The position numbers and the translations under genes are program-made. Positions 7,129-15,985 of a stretch of DNA of 37,017 nt are shown in pieces. The notes under the pieces were generated by a model. It was given only the letters and a program-made list of their open reading frames with translations, searched no databases and was not told where the DNA came from. This DNA comes from Cyanobacteria bacterium REEB459. GTDB lineage: Bacteria; Cyanobacteriota; Cyanobacteriia; Phormidesmidales; Phormidesmidaceae. How positions within the stretch are numbered: the stretch's first letter is position 1; every line of letters starts with the position of its first letter. The stretch is taken from positions 1-37,017 of the forward strand of contig JAGWXD010000031.1 of assembly GCA_018970085.1 (NCBI GenBank). The letters run 5' to 3'.

Positions 7129-7431
7129 TCAAAGGTTAGGGTTCAAATGCTTAGGAGAGCGGTGTTTCACCTGAAACCACATAATGATGCCCGTAACCAC
7201 CAGTAGCAGCAGGCCCAGGGAATTTAAAAAGGGATAGATGGCCTCCAGATTGAGGGGCCCAAAGTGCCCCTTGTGGGCGTCCAGGATCCAATCAAAGGAG
7301 TCTCCGTGACCAGTTATATCAGCTAGTTGATAAAGGGAGCCCGTCAAGACCGTCAGGATGATGGGCAACAGCATAATCGGAGCAAAAAAACGGTGGACGT
7401 GGCGGAGGGTCTTAAACTTGAGCATAGACAT
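7129..7431 (-). CDS. PepSY-associated transmembrane protein (100 aa)
   Basis: The open frame extends further upstream, but the convincing protein starts at the ATG at 7431. From there HRFFAPIMLLPIILTVLTGS gives the first membrane segment (about residues 14-34), with the HR..APi.LlP..lT..TG pattern of PepSY-associated membrane proteins. A loop containing DWILDAHKGHFGPL follows, then a second membrane segment at about 66-87 (FLNSLGLLLLVVTGIIMWF) and a short basic tail. Larger family members belong to iron-uptake-linked reductases; this is a minimal two-helix version. The adjacent 65-aa gene ends 40 bases upstream on the same strand. Specific function unknown. Confidence 0.75.
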   Translation of the reverse strand: MSMLKFKTLRHVHRFFAPIMLLPIILTVLTGSLYQLADITGHGDSFDWILDAHKGHFGPLNLEAIYPFLNSLGLLLLVVTGIIMWFQVKHRSPKHLNPNL

Positions 7432-7471
7432 TGACGTCGCTGGGGGGATAAGGTCTAAGCCAATCAGGGAT

Positions 7472-7669
7472 CTAAGGCCGCTGCCGGGAAGCCAGTTTCT
7501 CCATATCTGCCTGGGTTTGGCGCAGCAAACTATGGCGGCTATCTGCCTGGCTGGTGAAGGATGGCACCAGATTGCGGGCCTGCAGGGCCATGTGCAACTG
7601 TAAATGGGCGACGTAATCAGAAAAGTCTTCGCGCCCCTCAGGCTCAACGGAGCTGGGTTTTTCGGCCAT
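7472..7669 (-). CDS. Hypothetical small protein (65 aa)
   Basis: I do not recognise this protein. It starts at an ATG at 7669; a TTG two codons upstream is an alternative. It is soluble and polar, with an acidic N-terminal part (MAEKPSSVEPEGREDFSDYV), then a probable helix (AHLQLHMALQARNL) and a Gln/Arg-rich helix to the end. It precedes the PepSY-type gene on the same strand by 40 bases, suggesting a two-gene unit. The unit diverges from mutS across a region with a perfect 16-bp tandem repeat. Confidence 0.55.
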   Translation of the reverse strand: MAEKPSSVEPEGREDFSDYVAHLQLHMALQARNLVPSFTSQADSRHSLLRQTQADMEKLASRQRP

Positions 7670-7684
7670 GGTCAATAATTTTCC

Positions 7685-7716
7685 TGCTGTTAAACATTAA
7701 TGCTGTTAAACATTAA
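7685..7716. repeat. Perfect tandem duplication of 16 bp between divergent genes
   Basis: TGCTGTTAAACATTAA occurs at 7685-7700 and again, head to tail, at 7701-7716. It lies between the start of the 65-aa gene (7669, minus) and mutS (7767, plus), where both promoters must be. It may double a regulator or promoter element. Confidence 0.85.
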
Positions 7717-7766
7717 TGAAATGTGCAACGATATCGAAATTACCACAGGCGGCCTAGGCTACCTGG

Positions 7767-10469
7767 ATGACGCAACGAAGCTTAACGGTTTTCTTGCCCA
7801 TGGCTGCTTCTTCCCCTGTTGACGCCTCTGCCTCCCTGCCCGATCGCCTGGTTAAACAAACCATTCGTTATGCCGACCATGGTTCGGTAGACCGGGCCGA
7901 TCTGACTCCGATGATGCAGCACTATGTGGAGATTAAGGACCAGTATCCCCATGCTCTGGTGCTTTATCGAGTGGGGGATTTCTTTGAGACCTTTTTTGAA
8001 GATGCCATTACCATCGCTCGAGAACTGGAGCTGGTGCTGACCGGCAAGGAAGCTGGTAAGCAGGTGGGGCGAGTGCCCCTGGCGGGTATTCCTCACCATG
8101 CTCTGGATCGCTACTGTACGCTGCTGGTGGAAAAAGGCCTGGCGATCGCCATCTGTGACCAGGTAGAAGACCCAGCGACGGCCCAGGGGTTGGTTAAGCG
8201 AGAGGTAACCCGGGTGATTACCCCTGGCACGGTGCTGGAAGAGGGCATGCTCAGCGCCAGGCAGAATAACTTTTTGGCCTCGGTGGTGGTGGCCGGAAAG
8301 CACTGGGGTCTGGCCTACGCCGATGTTTCCACTGGCGAGTTTCTCACCACCCAGGGAGACAACCCCGATCACCTCAGCCAGGAACTGCTGCGCCTGCAGC
8401 CAGCTGAAGTGTTGTTTCCCACAGAAGCGGCGAATTTGGGGGCGATGATTCGCCCTGGCGAGGTGTGTGACCACCTGCCGGGCTGTTTACCGCCCCAGTT
8501 TTGCTATACCCTCAGGCCCCAGGGCGGCTACAGCCAGCCAGAGGCGCGGCAGCGATTGCTGCAGCGGTTCCGGCTGCGATCGCTAGAGGGGCTGGGCTGC
8601 GAACAACTACCCCTGGCGGTGCGAGCGGCGGGGGGGCTGCTGGCCTACCTGGAAGACACCCAGAAGACGGTACAAGCCCCGCTTCAACCCCTGACCACCT
8701 ATACCCTATCGGCCTACCTGGTGATCGACCATCAGAGCCGCCGTAACCTGGAGATTACCCAAACCGCCCGGGATGGCACCTATGCTGGCTCCCTGCTGTG
8801 GGCCCTGGACCGCACCGTCACCGCCATGGGAGGGCGCAGTCTGCGCCGCTGGCTGCTCCAACCCCTGTTGCAGGTGGGGGCGATTCAGGCCCGCCAGGCC
8901 ACTATTCAAGAACTGGTGCAGCAGGGCAGCCTGCGGCAGACCCTGCAGCAACGGCTGAAGCAAATCTACGATCTAGAGCGGCTGGCGGGGCGGGCCGGTT
9001 CGGGTACAGCCAATGCCCGCGATCTGGTGGCCCTGGCTGACTCCTGCCTGCGCCTGCCAGAGCTGGCGGCCCTCACCGCTACCGCCCAGTCTCCCTATTT
9101 AGTGGCGTTGCAGGAGGTTCACCCAGAACTGGAGCAGTTGGGCCAGACCCTGCGATCACATCTGGTGGAAAACCCGCCCCTATACCTGACCGAGGGCCAT
9201 CTGATTCGAGATGGGGTAAACCCCGACCTTGATCACCTGCGCCAGCAAGCTTTAGATGACCAGCGCTGGATTGCCCAATTGGAACCCAGGGAGCGCGATC
9301 GCACCGGTATTGCCACCCTTAAGGTGGGGTTTAATAAAGCCTTTGGCTACTACATCAGCATTTCCCGGGCCCGGGCTGACCAGGCCCCCGCCGACTACAT
9401 TCGCAAACAAACCCTGACCAACGAGGAGCGCTACATTACCCCCGACCTGAAGGAACGGGAGGCCCGCCTGTTTACCCTGGAGGCCGAAACCCACGCCCTG
9501 GAATACGAAATCTTTAACCGCCTGCGGGAACAAGTAGGGGCCCAGGCCGAGGTAATTCGCCAGGTGGCCCGAGCCGTAGCCGCCGCCGATGTTCTGTGCG
9601 GCCTAGCGGAGGTGGCTCTGTTGCAAGGCTACTGTTGTCCCCTGGTGGACGATTCTCGCACCCTTGCGGTGGTAGAAGGGCGTCATCCGGTGGTAGAGCA
9701 ACGATTGCCCAGTGGGTTCTTTGTGCCCAATTCTACCTACCTGGGAACCACTGCCCTCGATCGCCCCACTCCCCAGGCCCAGGATTTAATTATTCTCACC
9801 GGTCCCAACGCCAGCGGTAAAAGCTGTTACCTGCGCCAGGTGGGGTTAATTCAACTGATGGCTCAGGTGGGTAGTTTTGTGCCTGCCCGGTCCGCCCATT
9901 TGGGGGTTTGCGATCGCATCTTTACCCGGGTAGGCGCAGTGGATGATCTGGCCACCGGGCAATCCACCTTCATGGTAGAAATGAACGAAACCGCCAATAT
10001 TCTCAACCACGCTACCGGTCGTTCCCTGGTGCTGCTGGATGAAATTGGCCGCGGCACTGCCACCTTCGATGGTCTGGCCATTGCCTGGGCAGTGGCTGAG
10101 TACCTGGCCCAAACCCTTCAATCCCGCACTATTTTTGCTACCCATTATCACGAACTGAACCAACTCGAAACCCTGATTACCAATGTTGCCAACTACCAGG
10201 TGACGGTTAGGGAAATGTCCGATCAAATTATTTTTCTACACCAAGTCCAGCCCGGTGGAGCCGATAAGTCTTACGGCATCGAGGCCGGACGCCTGGCCGG
10301 TCTACCCCCAGTGGTGATTCAGCGAGCCCGCCAGGTGATGACCAACATTGAGGGGCACAGCGCCATTGCGGTCACCGTTGAGCCCCCCCCACCGGGGCGG
10401 CGTCGCCCAGATCGCAGTCAGGGTGCCCCCCAGGCGGAGCCCACCGACCAAATGAATCTGTTTGCCTGA
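7767..10469 (+). CDS. mutS: DNA mismatch repair protein MutS
   Basis: MutS binds mismatched DNA as a dimer and couples recognition to ATP hydrolysis. The mismatch-contacting F-x-E motif is intact (GDFFE; F72, E74). The connector, lever and clamp regions follow, then the ATPase: Walker A GPNASGKS at about residues 679-686, the [12 protein letters not shown] segment, Walker [15 protein letters not shown] (D758, E759) and the signature histidine region ATHYHEL. The length of 900 aa is normal for cyanobacterial MutS. The extreme N terminus is not conserved, so an ATG at 7800 is also possible. A low-complexity tail ([17 protein letters not shown]) precedes the ending QMNLF. It converges on holB with 10 bases between the stops. 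No mutL lies in the window. Confidence 0.97.
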   Translation: MTQRSLTVFLPMAASSPVDASASLPDRLVKQTIRYADHGSVDRADLTPMMQHYVEIKDQYPHALVLYRVGDFFETFFEDAITIARELELVLTGKEAGKQVGRVPLAGIPHHALDRYCTLLVEKGLAIAICDQVEDPATAQGLVKREVTRVITPGTVLEEGMLSARQNNFLASVVVAGKHWGLAYADVSTGEFLTTQGDNPDHLSQELLRLQPAEVLFPTEAANLGAMIRPGEVCDHLPGCLPPQFCYTLRPQGGYSQPEARQRLLQRFRLRSLEGLGCEQLPLAVRAAGGLLAYLEDTQKTVQAPLQPLTTYTLSAYLVIDHQSRRNLEITQTARDGTYAGSLLWALDRTVTAMGGRSLRRWLLQPLLQVGAIQARQATIQELVQQGSLRQTLQQRLKQIYDLERLAGRAGSGTANARDLVALADSCLRLPELAALTATAQSPYLVALQEVHPELEQLGQTLRSHLVENPPLYLTEGHLIRDGVNPDLDHLRQQALDDQRWIAQLEPRERDRTGIATLKVGFNKAFGYYISISRARADQAPADYIRKQTLTNEERYITPDLKEREARLFTLEAETHALEYEIFNRLREQVGAQAEVIRQVARAVAAADVLCGLAEVALLQGYCCPLVDDSRTLAVVEGRHPVVEQRLPSGFFVPNSTYLGTTALDRPTPQAQDLIILTGPNASGKSCYLRQVGLIQLMAQVGSFVPARSAHLGVCDRIFTRVGAVDDLATGQSTFMVEMNETANILNHATGRSLVLLDEIGRGTATFDGLAIAWAVAEYLAQTLQSRTIFATHYHELNQLETLITNVANYQVTVREMSDQIIFLHQVQPGGADKSYGIEAGRLAGLPPVVIQRARQVMTNIEGHSAIAVTVEPPPPGRRRPDRSQGAPQAEPTDQMNLFA

Positions 10470-10479
10470 TCTGTCCAGC

Positions 10480-11445
10480 TTATGGGTGACAAGGGACCAT
10501 GGCCATCAGGGTGACTTCCCACACCAGGCGGGGGGTGACAAAACGGCGCAGGTAGCCCTTGGCTGCTTCAAATCCCGCCAGCCAACTGGTGAGTTGGGGC
10601 TGCTGGGGGTAGGTGTGCCAGTACCAATGCAGTAAATAATCCAGTAACCACAACTGGGCTTCTGGGTCCAGGGCTTTAGCGATCTGACGACCCAACTCCA
10701 GGGCTTGGCGCAGGCTGGCAGGGGGTTGGTGCAAACCGGCGATCAGCTCTGCCGACATGGCCTGGAGCTGAGTGTAAGCCGCGATCGCCTGACCCGGACT
10801 ACCCTGGGCCAGGGCCATTACCTGGGGGTGGTGGAGAATGTCTGGCTGACCGGCCTGGCTTAACACCCTGGCCATATCCTCTGCATTGAGGCGCTGAAAG
10901 GGAATCACCTGGCAGCGAGACACCAGGGTAGCCAGCAGGGCCTGGGGACCAGGGGCAAGCAGCACCAGGGTAGCCCGGCCCGGCTCTTCCAGGGTTTTTA
11001 GCAGGCCGTTGGCGGCGGCTTCGGTCATGGTTTCGGCGGCTTCCATCACCACCATGGACCGATCAGCTTCCAGGGCTGGGCGGCTAAGGAATTGGGCAAT
11101 CTGTCGGACCTGCTCAAGGCGAACCTGGGGTGGAGTTTTGCGACTGACACCCTGGTCAGCGCCGGCGGAAACAGGTACCAAGCGCCCCTGGTGTAGATAG
11201 GTGGGCTCCACCCAGAGCAGATCAGGGTGGTTGCCCTGACCAATGCGGCGCTGGTGTACCGGGTCTGGCCCTGGCTGGCGACTGAGCAGACTTTCTGCCA
11301 GCCTCAGGGCTGCCCGTCGCCGCCCCACCCCCTCTGGCCCAGCAAACAGATAGGCAGGGGCTAGGCGGCCCTGGTCCAGAGCCCGGCAAAGCAGGGTAAC
11401 GGCCGTGGGCTGGCCAATCAGGTCGCTAAATCCTTCGGGTACCAT
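10480..11445 (-). CDS. holB: DNA polymerase III delta' subunit
   Basis: Delta' is a clamp-loader subunit that helps open the sliding clamp. The 321-aa protein begins with FSDLIGQPTAVTLLCRAL, the usual AAA+ start. It has a Walker-A-like loop GPEGVGRR (residues 36-43) in which the catalytic lysine is replaced by arginine, as expected for a subunit that does not hydrolyse ATP. Further on are AANGLLKTLEEP (sensor 1) and the SRC motif in LVSRCQVIPF, then a helical C-terminal collar domain. The zinc-binding cysteines of many bacterial homologues are missing, as is common in cyanobacteria. Its start overlaps the end of tmk by 28 bases, the classic tmk-holB arrangement. Confidence 0.93.
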   Translation of the reverse strand: MVPEGFSDLIGQPTAVTLLCRALDQGRLAPAYLFAGPEGVGRRRAALRLAESLLSRQPGPDPVHQRRIGQGNHPDLLWVEPTYLHQGRLVPVSAGADQGVSRKTPPQVRLEQVRQIAQFLSRPALEADRSMVVMEAAETMTEAAANGLLKTLEEPGRATLVLLAPGPQALLATLVSRCQVIPFQRLNAEDMARVLSQAGQPDILHHPQVMALAQGSPGQAIAAYTQLQAMSAELIAGLHQPPASLRQALELGRQIAKALDPEAQLWLLDYLLHWYWHTYPQQPQLTSWLAGFEAAKGYLRRFVTPRLVWEVTLMAMVPCHP

Positions 11446-12101
11446 TGTTCCAGGTAGATTTCTACCACGCTAAGAATGGCGGCACTCACCGCTGTTGGGC
11501 TACCGTTGGCTTCAATCCTAGCCCGGTTTTGGGGATACTGCTGGGCCAGGGTCTCAAATCCGTGCTGCACCCGCCGATGAAAGGCCAGGTCGGCCCGTTC
11601 TATGCGATCGCCGCCGCCCTGCTGCCGGGCTCGGGCTAACCCCTGCTCCACCGGTAACTGGAGCCAGAGGGTGAGGTCTGGAGCCAGGCCAGCGGTGGCC
11701 AGGCGGTTGAGCTGGTGAATCAGGTCTAGATCTAACCCCCGACCATAGCCCTGATAGGCCAGGGTGGAATCAATAAAGCGATCGCACAGCACCCAGCAGC
11801 CCCGGTCGAGGGCGGGCTTAATCACCTGATCGACGTGCTGGGCGCGATCGGCGGCATACAGCAATAGTTCGGCGCGGGGGTCAATGCTAACCTGGCTATC
11901 CTGGTGTAGCAAGAGGTGCCGTAACCTTACCCCGAGGTCCGTACCCCCGGGCTCCCGACTGGTTAAAATAGGCGGCGTCGGTAACTGCCGCCGTACCCGC
12001 TGAAATGACTGACTAGCGGGCAAATGACGGGCTAAAAGCTGAAGCTGGGTCGATTTACCACAGCCCTCCACACCCTCTAGAACAATAAACTTACCGGCCA
12101 T
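11418..12101 (-). CDS. tmk: Thymidylate kinase
   Basis: The enzyme phosphorylates dTMP to dTDP for DNA synthesis. Visible motifs are the P-loop FIVLEGVEGCGKSTQ at residues 5-19, TSREPGGTDLG, the DRY-like motif CDRFIDSTLAYQGYGRG, and a lid region RARQQGGGDRIERADLAFHRRV. At 227 aa it is slightly longer than the usual 205-215 because of a loop between the P-loop helix and the REPGG motif. Its end overlaps the holB start, so translational coupling is likely. Confidence 0.96.
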   Translation of the reverse strand: MAGKFIVLEGVEGCGKSTQLQLLARHLPASQSFQRVRRQLPTPPILTSREPGGTDLGVRLRHLLLHQDSQVSIDPRAELLLYAADRAQHVDQVIKPALDRGCWVLCDRFIDSTLAYQGYGRGLDLDLIHQLNRLATAGLAPDLTLWLQLPVEQGLARARQQGGGDRIERADLAFHRRVQHGFETLAQQYPQNRARIEANGSPTAVSAAILSVVEIYLEQWYPKDLAT

Positions 12102-12200
12102 AGTTGACTGCTGGTTGCTGCCAAATTATAGCCCCAGCCTACGGCCCTATACCGATTAACCTACCAGGCTGTGGCCGAGGGCAGCCTCAAAGCCCTGGCC

Positions 12201-13244
12201 TCAGGCCGTATAATTCTGACCCAGACCCAGGGCCGCCAGCTGTTGCCGATAGCAAATAGAACTGCGATCGGCGCGGATATGCACCTCCTGGGACAGGGTC
12301 AGGGGTAGATCCAGGGGGTATTGCTGCTCTACGATTTGCTGGTCTTCGGCAAAAATCTGATGGTTAAAGTCGAGGGTATCCTGCAGCGGCGCATCCCGGT
12401 CAAAATTACGGCAGATCGGCACAAATACCCGGGTCTGCCGGGCTGATAGGGGACAGGCCGCATTGAGTATGTGCAGTTGACCCTGATCGGGGAAAAATAC
12501 CGTTAACCGGGCGCTAAAGGGTAGAAACACCTCAAATAGCCGGCGCCATTGGAAACCAGGGGGATTGAGATGGTTAAGATGGACCGGATAGTTGCTGACG
12601 GTGCTGATGTAGTCGGCCCGAAACCCTGTGGCTGTGGGGGTGACCGGATAATCAGGTACCTCAGGACTACTGCCCTGACCAAAACTCTGGCGATGCACAA
12701 AGGCAAAGTGACTAACGTCTAAAAATCCCTCCACCTGCCTCCCGGCAGAGGCCTTTAGGGTGACACTATCAGGGAGCACCTGCAGATAATCGGGATCATC
12801 CCACTCTGGGAACTCCGGTAGAGGCCTGGGGCCATCCTCTAGGAGTCTTACCCAGACCAGCCCATAGCGCTCCTGCACAGCATAGGTGGGCAGCTTCAGG
12901 CGAGCAGAAATGGTGGCCTCAGGATGGGAGGGAATGCTGACGCAATGACCCCTCGGGCCGTAGCGCAAACCATGGTAAGGGCAGACTAAATCCTCCCCCT
13001 CTAGCCATCCCCGGCTCAGGGATACGCCCCGGTGGGGGCAGCGATCCTGGGCTGCGGTTACCGCTCCGCTCTGCAGCCGATAAAGCACCAGGGATTGGTC
13101 GAGTAGTTGGGCGGCAACGGGGCCGGGATTAAGCTCGCGGCTAAAGGCTACGGGGTACCAAAAGACTGCCAGCGATCGCCAATCCGAAGGTGTGAAGGTG
13201 CAATGGGGCGGTAGGGGGACCGCAGCGGCATCATGGTGTTCCAT
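12201..13244 (-). CDS. Rieske [2Fe-2S] non-haem iron oxygenase
   Basis: The N-terminal Rieske domain has CPHRG (C69, H71) and CPYHG (C88, H91), the four ligands of the [2Fe-2S] cluster. The catalytic domain has FLDVSHFAFVHRQSF, where H179 and H184 bind the mononuclear iron and D176 lies in the electron-bridge position. The 347-aa length and overall form match single-component cyanobacterial oxygenases related to the PaO/TIC55/CAO group and to aromatic ring hydroxylases. The substrate cannot be read from the sequence. It is an isolated gene, with tmk about 100 bases downstream and a 13-bp tandem repeat about 45 bases upstream. No reductase gene is adjacent, so a general ferredoxin probably supplies electrons. 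Confidence 0.9.
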   Translation of the reverse strand: MEHHDAAAVPLPPHCTFTPSDWRSLAVFWYPVAFSRELNPGPVAAQLLDQSLVLYRLQSGAVTAAQDRCPHRGVSLSRGWLEGEDLVCPYHGLRYGPRGHCVSIPSHPEATISARLKLPTYAVQERYGLVWVRLLEDGPRPLPEFPEWDDPDYLQVLPDSVTLKASAGRQVEGFLDVSHFAFVHRQSFGQGSSPEVPDYPVTPTATGFRADYISTVSNYPVHLNHLNPPGFQWRRLFEVFLPFSARLTVFFPDQGQLHILNAACPLSARQTRVFVPICRNFDRDAPLQDTLDFNHQIFAEDQQIVEQQYPLDLPLTLSQEVHIRADRSSICYRQQLAALGLGQNYTA

Positions 13245-13287
13245 CCTTCGTACCCCTCCTGAACGGTTACCGAAGATCTAAAGAACA

Positions 13288-13313
13288 GAGCTCTAGTTTA
13301 GAGTTCTAGTTTA
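13288..13313. repeat. 13-bp tandem repeat upstream of the Rieske oxygenase gene
   Basis: GAGCTCTAGTTTA (13288-13300) is followed directly by GAGTTCTAGTTTA (13301-13313), one mismatch in 13. It sits 44-69 bases before the ATG at 13244, a position suited to a promoter or operator. Confidence 0.7.
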
Positions 13314-13424
13314 AATTAGACCAGGTCCGGAAATGGCAACCAGCGCTACAGCTTGGTTCAGAGCCCATGGACCGCTAAGGCAGGGCGCTGGCCCCAGGAG
13401 ATCAGCCCCAGAAGATCACAAAGG

Positions 13425-13649
13425 CTACTGAAAGGACTCGAAAATCACAGCGCACCCCAGGGTAAAAAAGCTACCCAGGGCTAATCGCCACCACCAGTCC
13501 ACTACTACAGTGATCCAGGCCAGGGCTAGCAATGGCTGGGCAAAGAGGCTGGCTAGAAGAAAGCTAGCCATGAGGCCAACGGTGGTCAGAAAGAAGTACT
13601 TGATAAAACCACTGATGGATCGAAATAAAAGACTATGACGAGGTAACAT
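13425..13649 (-). CDS. Small membrane protein (74 aa)
   Basis: I cannot name the family. The sequence has a basic N terminus (MLPRHSLLFR), a first hydrophobic stretch at about residues 13-33 (SGFIKYFFLTTVGLMASFLL), a second at about 36-50, and a third short one near the end before the charged ending FESF. The tryptophan cluster VVDWWWRLALG lies at a probable membrane edge. It is separated from the Rieske gene by about 180 bases and diverges from dapL. Length and composition are like those of many conserved small cyanobacterial membrane proteins. Confidence 0.65.
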   Translation of the reverse strand: MLPRHSLLFRSISGFIKYFFLTTVGLMASFLLASLFAQPLLALAWITVVVDWWWRLALGSFFTLGCAVIFESFQ

Positions 13650-13835
13650 AGGCGATCTCTGGTTGAACAGCGGTAGGCATAGCCTATTTATAACGAACCT
13701 GAAGCCAGAGCCCTGCCCTGCAGAGGACCAGTTTGTGGGTTGGTCCCTGGGGAAGGACAGTTTCTAAGTTAATCAATAGGCCAGGATGCCCCCCGGGGCG
13801 GTAGGCTTGATTAAGCAATGTACCGGGCACGCTCC

Positions 13836-15059
13836 ATGGCTACCATCAACGACAACTACCTGAAACTCAAGGCGGGCTACCTATTTCCAGAAATTGCCCG
13901 GCGGGTAAACGCCTTTGCTGAGGCCAACCCCACCGCTGCCATCATCAAACTCGGGATTGGCGATGTCACCGAACCATTGCCCGCTGCCTGCCGGGCTGCC
14001 ATGGTGGCAGCGGTGGAGGATATGGGCGATCGCGATCGCTTCCGGGGGTATGGTCCAGAACAGGGGTATCTATGGCTGCGGGAGAAAATTGCCCAGCATG
14101 ATTTCCAGGCCCGGGGTTGCCAGATTGACCCCAGTGAGATCTTTATTTCCGATGGTTCGAAGTGCGACTGCGGCAACATTCTAGATATCTTTGGCAACAC
14201 CAACTCCATTGCCGTCACCGACCCGGTCTACCCGGTCTACGTTGACACCAACGTGATGGCGGGCCACACGGGCCCGGTCAACGACCGGGGGGAGTACGGT
14301 CAGCTGGTCTATCTGCCGATCCAGGCTGAGAACAACTTTACCGCCCGCATCCCTGACCAACCAGTGGATTTAATTTACCTCTGTTTTCCCAACAACCCCA
14401 CTGGTGCGGTCGCCAGCCGTGCCCACTTGCAAGCCTGGGTTAACTACGCCCGAGCCCACGGTTCGATTATTTTCTTTGATGCCGCCTACGAAGCTTTTAT
14501 TACCGACCCTGAGTTGCCCCACTCGATCTACGAAATTGAGGGGGCGCGCGACTGTGCGATTGAGTTTCGCTCCTTTTCTAAAAATGCCGGGTTTACCGGC
14601 ACCCGTTGCGCCTTTACCGTGGTCCCCCAATCTCTCCAGGGCAAAGCTGCCGACGGTAGCGCCGTCTCCATCCACAGCCTTTGGAATCGGCGACAATCAA
14701 CCAAATTTAATGGGGTTTCCTACATTGTTCAGCGGGGGGCAGAGGCGGTCTACTCTGCCGCCGGTCAGGAGCAAATCCAGGCCCTGATCAGCTTCTATAT
14801 GGAAAACGCCCGGATTATTCGCGAGCATCTCTCCGCCGCCGGTCTTCAGGTCTACGGGGGCGTCAATGCTCCCTACGTCTGGGTACGCACCCCCGATGGC
14901 ATCTCCAGTTGGGATTTCTTTGATAAACTACTGCACAACTGCCATGTGGTAGGCACCCCAGGTTCCGGGTTTGGCGCGGCCGGAGAGGGCTACTTTCGGA
15001 TCTCAGCCTTTAATAGTCGGCAAAACGTCCTCGAGGCCATGGCCCGGATTACCACCTAA
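13836..15059 (+). CDS. dapL: LL-diaminopimelate aminotransferase
   Basis: DapL converts tetrahydrodipicolinate directly to LL-diaminopimelate, the short route to lysine and peptidoglycan precursors used by cyanobacteria, plants and Chlamydia. The start ATG at 13836 gives [20 protein letters not shown], the usual beginning; an ATG six codons earlier is less likely. PLP-enzyme features are [37 protein letters not shown] and the lysine motif [15 protein letters not shown], with K249 as the probable Schiff-base residue. The later motif [17 protein letters not shown] supplies the carboxylate-binding arginine. The length of 407 aa is typical. The PPK2 gene starts 11 bases after the stop. Confidence 0.96.
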   Translation: MATINDNYLKLKAGYLFPEIARRVNAFAEANPTAAIIKLGIGDVTEPLPAACRAAMVAAVEDMGDRDRFRGYGPEQGYLWLREKIAQHDFQARGCQIDPSEIFISDGSKCDCGNILDIFGNTNSIAVTDPVYPVYVDTNVMAGHTGPVNDRGEYGQLVYLPIQAENNFTARIPDQPVDLIYLCFPNNPTGAVASRAHLQAWVNYARAHGSIIFFDAAYEAFITDPELPHSIYEIEGARDCAIEFRSFSKNAGFTGTRCAFTVVPQSLQGKAADGSAVSIHSLWNRRQSTKFNGVSYIVQRGAEAVYSAAGQEQIQALISFYMENARIIREHLSAAGLQVYGGVNAPYVWVRTPDGISSWDFFDKLLHNCHVVGTPGSGFGAAGEGYFRISAFNSRQNVLEAMARITT

Positions 15060-15070
15060 CCCCCCCGACT

Positions 15071-15964
15071 ATGGATGAAAACACCTTTGCCAAGGCCCTC
15101 AACCTCGAGGCCATGACCGCCCCACCGGGGCAAGCAATTAGTCTTAAGGACTTTGATCCTGGTGAGCGGGGCGGCTTCACCAAAGAGGAGGCTAACGTCT
15201 ACCTAGAACAGGGCATTGAACAACTAGCCCGTTACCAGGATGTACTCTATGCCCAAAACACCTACGCCCTGCTATTAATTTTTCAGGCTATGGACGGGGC
15301 TGGTAAAGACAGCACCATCAAGCATGTGATGTCGGGGGTAAACCCCCAGGGTTGCCAGGTCTTTAGTTTTAAGCAACCCTCCGCCGAGGAACTCGACCAT
15401 GACTACCTGTGGCGCTCCTATAAGGCTCTGCCCGAGCGCGGGCGGATTGGAATTTTTAACCGCTCTTACTACGAAGAGGTGCTGGTGGTGCGGGTTCACC
15501 CCGAGAGTCTAGACCAGCAGCAACTACCGGTCCACACCAGGGGTAAGCAAATCTGGCGGCAACGCTTTGAAGACATTAATGGCTTTGAGCGTTACCTGGC
15601 GAACAACGGCATTGTGGTGATGAAGTTTTTTCTGCACCTATCGAAACAGGAGCAGAAAAAACGTTTTTTAGAACGGATTGAATCCCAGGAAAAGAACTGG
15701 AAGTTTTCCATTGCCGATGTCAAAGAACGGGGCTTTTGGGATGACTACATGGCAGCCTACGAAGACATGATCAGTCATACCAGCACTGACTGGGCCCCCT
15801 GGCATATTATTCCGGCGGACCACAAATGGTTTACCTGTCTGGCGGTATCGAGCTTGATTTGCCGCCGCCTTAAGTCCCTCAACCTGGCCTACCCAGTACT
15901 CCAGGACAGCCACCTGAGGGCACTAGAGGAGGCTCGCCTGATGCTGGAAACAGAGGCTGGTTAG
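15071..15964 (+). CDS. Polyphosphate kinase 2 family protein (polyphosphate:nucleotide phosphotransferase)
   Basis: PPK2 enzymes move phosphate between polyphosphate and nucleotides, usually phosphorylating AMP or ADP. The 297-aa single-domain protein has the P-loop FQAMDGAGKDSTIKHVMSG (D75-S81), the catalytic-lid segment FNRSYYEEVLVVRVHP, and KFFLHLSKQEQKKRFLERI. Further on are WKFSIADVKERGFWDDY and TDWAPWHIIPADHKWF. The pattern is that of the TIGR03709 type, which includes nucleotide-synthesising class III enzymes; the class is inference. It follows dapL by 11 bases, suggesting co-transcription, and converges on the pentapeptide-repeat gene. Confidence 0.93.
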   Translation: MDENTFAKALNLEAMTAPPGQAISLKDFDPGERGGFTKEEANVYLEQGIEQLARYQDVLYAQNTYALLLIFQAMDGAGKDSTIKHVMSGVNPQGCQVFSFKQPSAEELDHDYLWRSYKALPERGRIGIFNRSYYEEVLVVRVHPESLDQQQLPVHTRGKQIWRQRFEDINGFERYLANNGIVVMKFFLHLSKQEQKKRFLERIESQEKNWKFSIADVKERGFWDDYMAAYEDMISHTSTDWAPWHIIPADHKWFTCLAVSSLICRRLKSLNLAYPVLQDSHLRALEEARLMLETEAG

Positions 15965-15971
15965 GCAACTA

Positions 15972-15985
15972 AGCCCGGTCGGGCT
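15972..15985. terminator. Small stem-loop between convergent genes
   Basis: AGCCC (15972-15976) pairs with GGGCT (15981-15985) around GGTC, between the stop of the PPK2 gene and the stop of the opposing gene. It is short and has no T tract, so it is only a weak candidate for a shared terminator. Confidence 0.3.

Noticed and set aside
7432-7647. N-terminal 72 codons of the longer frame containing the PepSY-type protein
   Set aside because: They overlap the 65-aa gene, are Cys/Trp/Pro-rich and unlike the family; the ATG at 7431 starts the membrane helix pattern properly.
7782-8474. 230-codon minus-strand frame inside mutS
   Set aside because: Antisense shadow of a well-conserved gene in GC-rich DNA; no family resemblance.
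10588-10618. Loss of the Walker A lysine in holB (actual motif near 11315-11340) as a sign of a broken gene
   Set aside because: Delta' subunits do not hydrolyse ATP and commonly have a degenerate P-loop; the rest of the protein is intact.
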